Assembly: GCA_937893155.1 (NCBI GenBank)
Contig: CALBGU010000096.1
Location: forward strand, 1-21,699
Origin: an uncultured Treponema sp.
GTDB lineage: Bacteria > Spirochaetota > Spirochaetia > Treponematales > Treponemataceae
DNA length: 21,699 nucleotides
Reading direction: 5' to 3'
Part shown: one piece after another, positions 20,607-21,699 of the stretch
Numbering within the stretch: position 1 is the stretch's first letter
Layout of the letters: each line of letters begins with the position of its first letter
Translations under genes and position numbers: made by a program
Notes under the pieces: model-generated
What the model was told of the DNA's origin: nothing
Databases searched by the model: none
Seen by the model: only the letters and a program-made list of their open reading frames with translations

Positions 20607-21699
20607 ATGAAAAAGGTTCTTGTCTGCAAAGAAAAAGACGAACGTGAAACCCGCGTTGCTCTTGTTCCTGATGACGTGAAAAAGCTCACTTCGCTCGGCT
20701 TTGAAATCAAGGTCGTGTCGGACGCAGGGGTGAAAAGCGGATTTAGCGACGAGGCGTACACAAAGGCTGGCGCGGCGATTATCGCAAAAGAAGAAGACGG
20801 CTACGACAGCGAAATCATCGTGCGCATTATGAAGCCTGAATCAATCGAGGGCATTAAGGCTGGCACGCTGCATTTGAGCTATATGGACCCGTTCAACAAC
20901 AAAGAGCTGCTCAATGATTTTGCGTCTTCGGGGATTTCTGCGGTGTCGCTTGAGATGATTCCGAGAAGCACTCTGGCGCAGAAAATGGACGTGCAGTCTT
21001 CACAAACTTCGCTCGCGGGCTATGTGGCGGTATTGAACGCGGCGGCGAGATTGCCGAAGATTTTGCCGATGATGGTTACTCCTGCGGGAACGATTAACCC
21101 TGCGCGTGTGTTTATCATCGGTGTCGGCGTGGCGGGCTTGCAGGCGATTGCGACGGCAAAACGCTTGGGCGCGCGAGTTGACGCATTCGACACCCGCCCG
21201 GTCGTTGAAGAGCAGGTTAAATCTTTGGGTGCTTCATTCGTCAAAATCGACTTGGGTGAGATGGGGCAGACGGCGCAGGGCTACGCAAAGGAACTGACCC
21301 CGGAACAGATTGCAAAGCAGAAGGAAGCGCAGGCGAAGGTGTGCGAAAAGGCGAACATCGTCATCACGACGGCAAAGGTCTTTGGTCGAAAAGCACCGCG
21401 CCTTATCGAAAAGAATGTGCTTGACCGCATGATGCCAGGCTCTATCGTCGTGGATATGGCGTGCTCTACTGGCGGAAATGTGGAAGGCTCAAAGCTCTTT
21501 GAGAATGTCGTGACCGAAAACGGCGTTACGATTATGTCGGGCGACTTGCTTGAACGACAGGTTCCGTATGACGCTTCAAAGATGTTCAGCGGAAACATCA
21601 CGGCGTTCCTTACGCACGCGGGCTTCTACGACAAGGAAGCCAAAGAATTCAAGGTGAACCTCGACGACGAAATCATGAAGGGCTGCTTGCTCACGCAGG
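20607..21699 (+). CDS. pntA: NAD(P) transhydrogenase subunit alpha (part 1), cut by window end
   Basis: The NAD(H)-binding domain I of proton-translocating transhydrogenase, which couples the proton gradient to hydride transfer from NADH to NADP+. There are 364 complete codons; the frame is open at the window edge. Visible features are the N-terminal KEKDERETRVALVPDDV (8-24), IPRSTLAQKMDVQSSQTSLAGY (118-139), the Rossmann motif GVGVAG (172-177) with Asp195 in DAFDTRP, EEQVKSLGA (201-209), and the C-terminal MFSGNITAFLTHAG. The alanine-dehydrogenase relatives differ at RPVVEEQVKSLGA. Because the domain is nearly complete at 364 residues, this may be the split alpha1 type (about 380 residues), with the membrane part encoded next, but the end is not visible. 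AAGGAG lies seven bases before the ATG. Confidence 0.93.
   Translation, partial: MKKVLVCKEKDERETRVALVPDDVKKLTSLGFEIKVVSDAGVKSGFSDEAYTKAGAAIIAKEEDGYDSEIIVRIMKPESIEGIKAGTLHLSYMDPFNNKELLNDFASSGISAVSLEMIPRSTLAQKMDVQSSQTSLAGYVAVLNAAARLPKILPMMVTPAGTINPARVFIIGVGVAGLQAIATAKRLGARVDAFDTRPVVEEQVKSLGASFVKIDLGEMGQTAQGYAKELTPEQIAKQKEAQAKVCEKANIVITTAKVFGRKAPRLIEKNVLDRMMPGSIVVDMACSTGGNVEGSKLFENVVTENGVTIMSGDLLERQVPYDASKMFSGNITAFLTHAGFYDKEAKEFKVNLDDEIMKGCLLTQ

Overview
The window looks like chromosomal DNA of a moderately AT-rich spirochaete, most likely Treponema or a close relative. This is an inference from several things together: relaxed spirochaete-style lipoboxes, small beta-barrel outer-membrane proteins, a multi-pass chemotaxis receptor, RNase Y, RpoN, a dnaX-ybaB-recR operon and many treponeme-like hypothetical proteins. 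I cannot name the species. Nothing suggests a phage, plasmid, IS element or CRISPR array. Genes are densely packed in both orientations.

Layout. 35-1187: a lipoprotein and an overlapping VanZ-like membrane protein. 1237-3805: the dnaX-ybaB-recR replication/repair operon with stop/start overlaps, ended by a strong terminator. 3993-5709 (minus): a two-TM channel-like protein with an RCK-like domain, followed by a stand-alone cyclic-nucleotide-binding protein. 5848-7389 (minus): rny. 7523-9571: an exported class-3 lipase-like protein. 9618-11154 (minus): a three-gene envelope operon (Cys-rich small lipoprotein, TlpA-like thioredoxin, beta-barrel protein), divergent from an XRE regulator (11512-11907) across 357 bp that carries two related inverted repeats. 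12053-12928 (minus): an alpha/beta-hydrolase esterase. 13071-14597: a chemotaxis receptor. 14598-15070: a repeat-rich gene-free stretch. 15071-16519 (minus): rpoN. 16565-17866: a DUF1015 protein. 17883-18055: a second tandem repeat. 18056-18499 (minus): a MarR regulator, divergent from a membrane protein-tsaD operon (18575-20449). 20607-end: pntA, cut by the window edge.

The most striking signal is in the gene starts. Genes with a good Shine-Dalgarno (SD) sequence have a normal leader or sit inside operons. Nine genes lack an SD, and all of them have a -10-like hexamer ending only 6-8 nt before the start codon. Transcription should then begin at or within about 3 nt of the ATG, so these mRNAs should be leaderless. 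Several starts were re-chosen on this basis (esterase, rpoN, DUF1015 protein).

Other points of interest are an A9 run in dnaX where either frame shift stops within three codons (a gamma/tau switch), a split channel plus cNMP-sensor pair with an odd filter (GYYD), two tandem arrays of about 41 bp at convergent gene ends, a dispersed palindrome family reused as terminators, and a MarR-type palindrome lying on the -35 of the tsaD operon.
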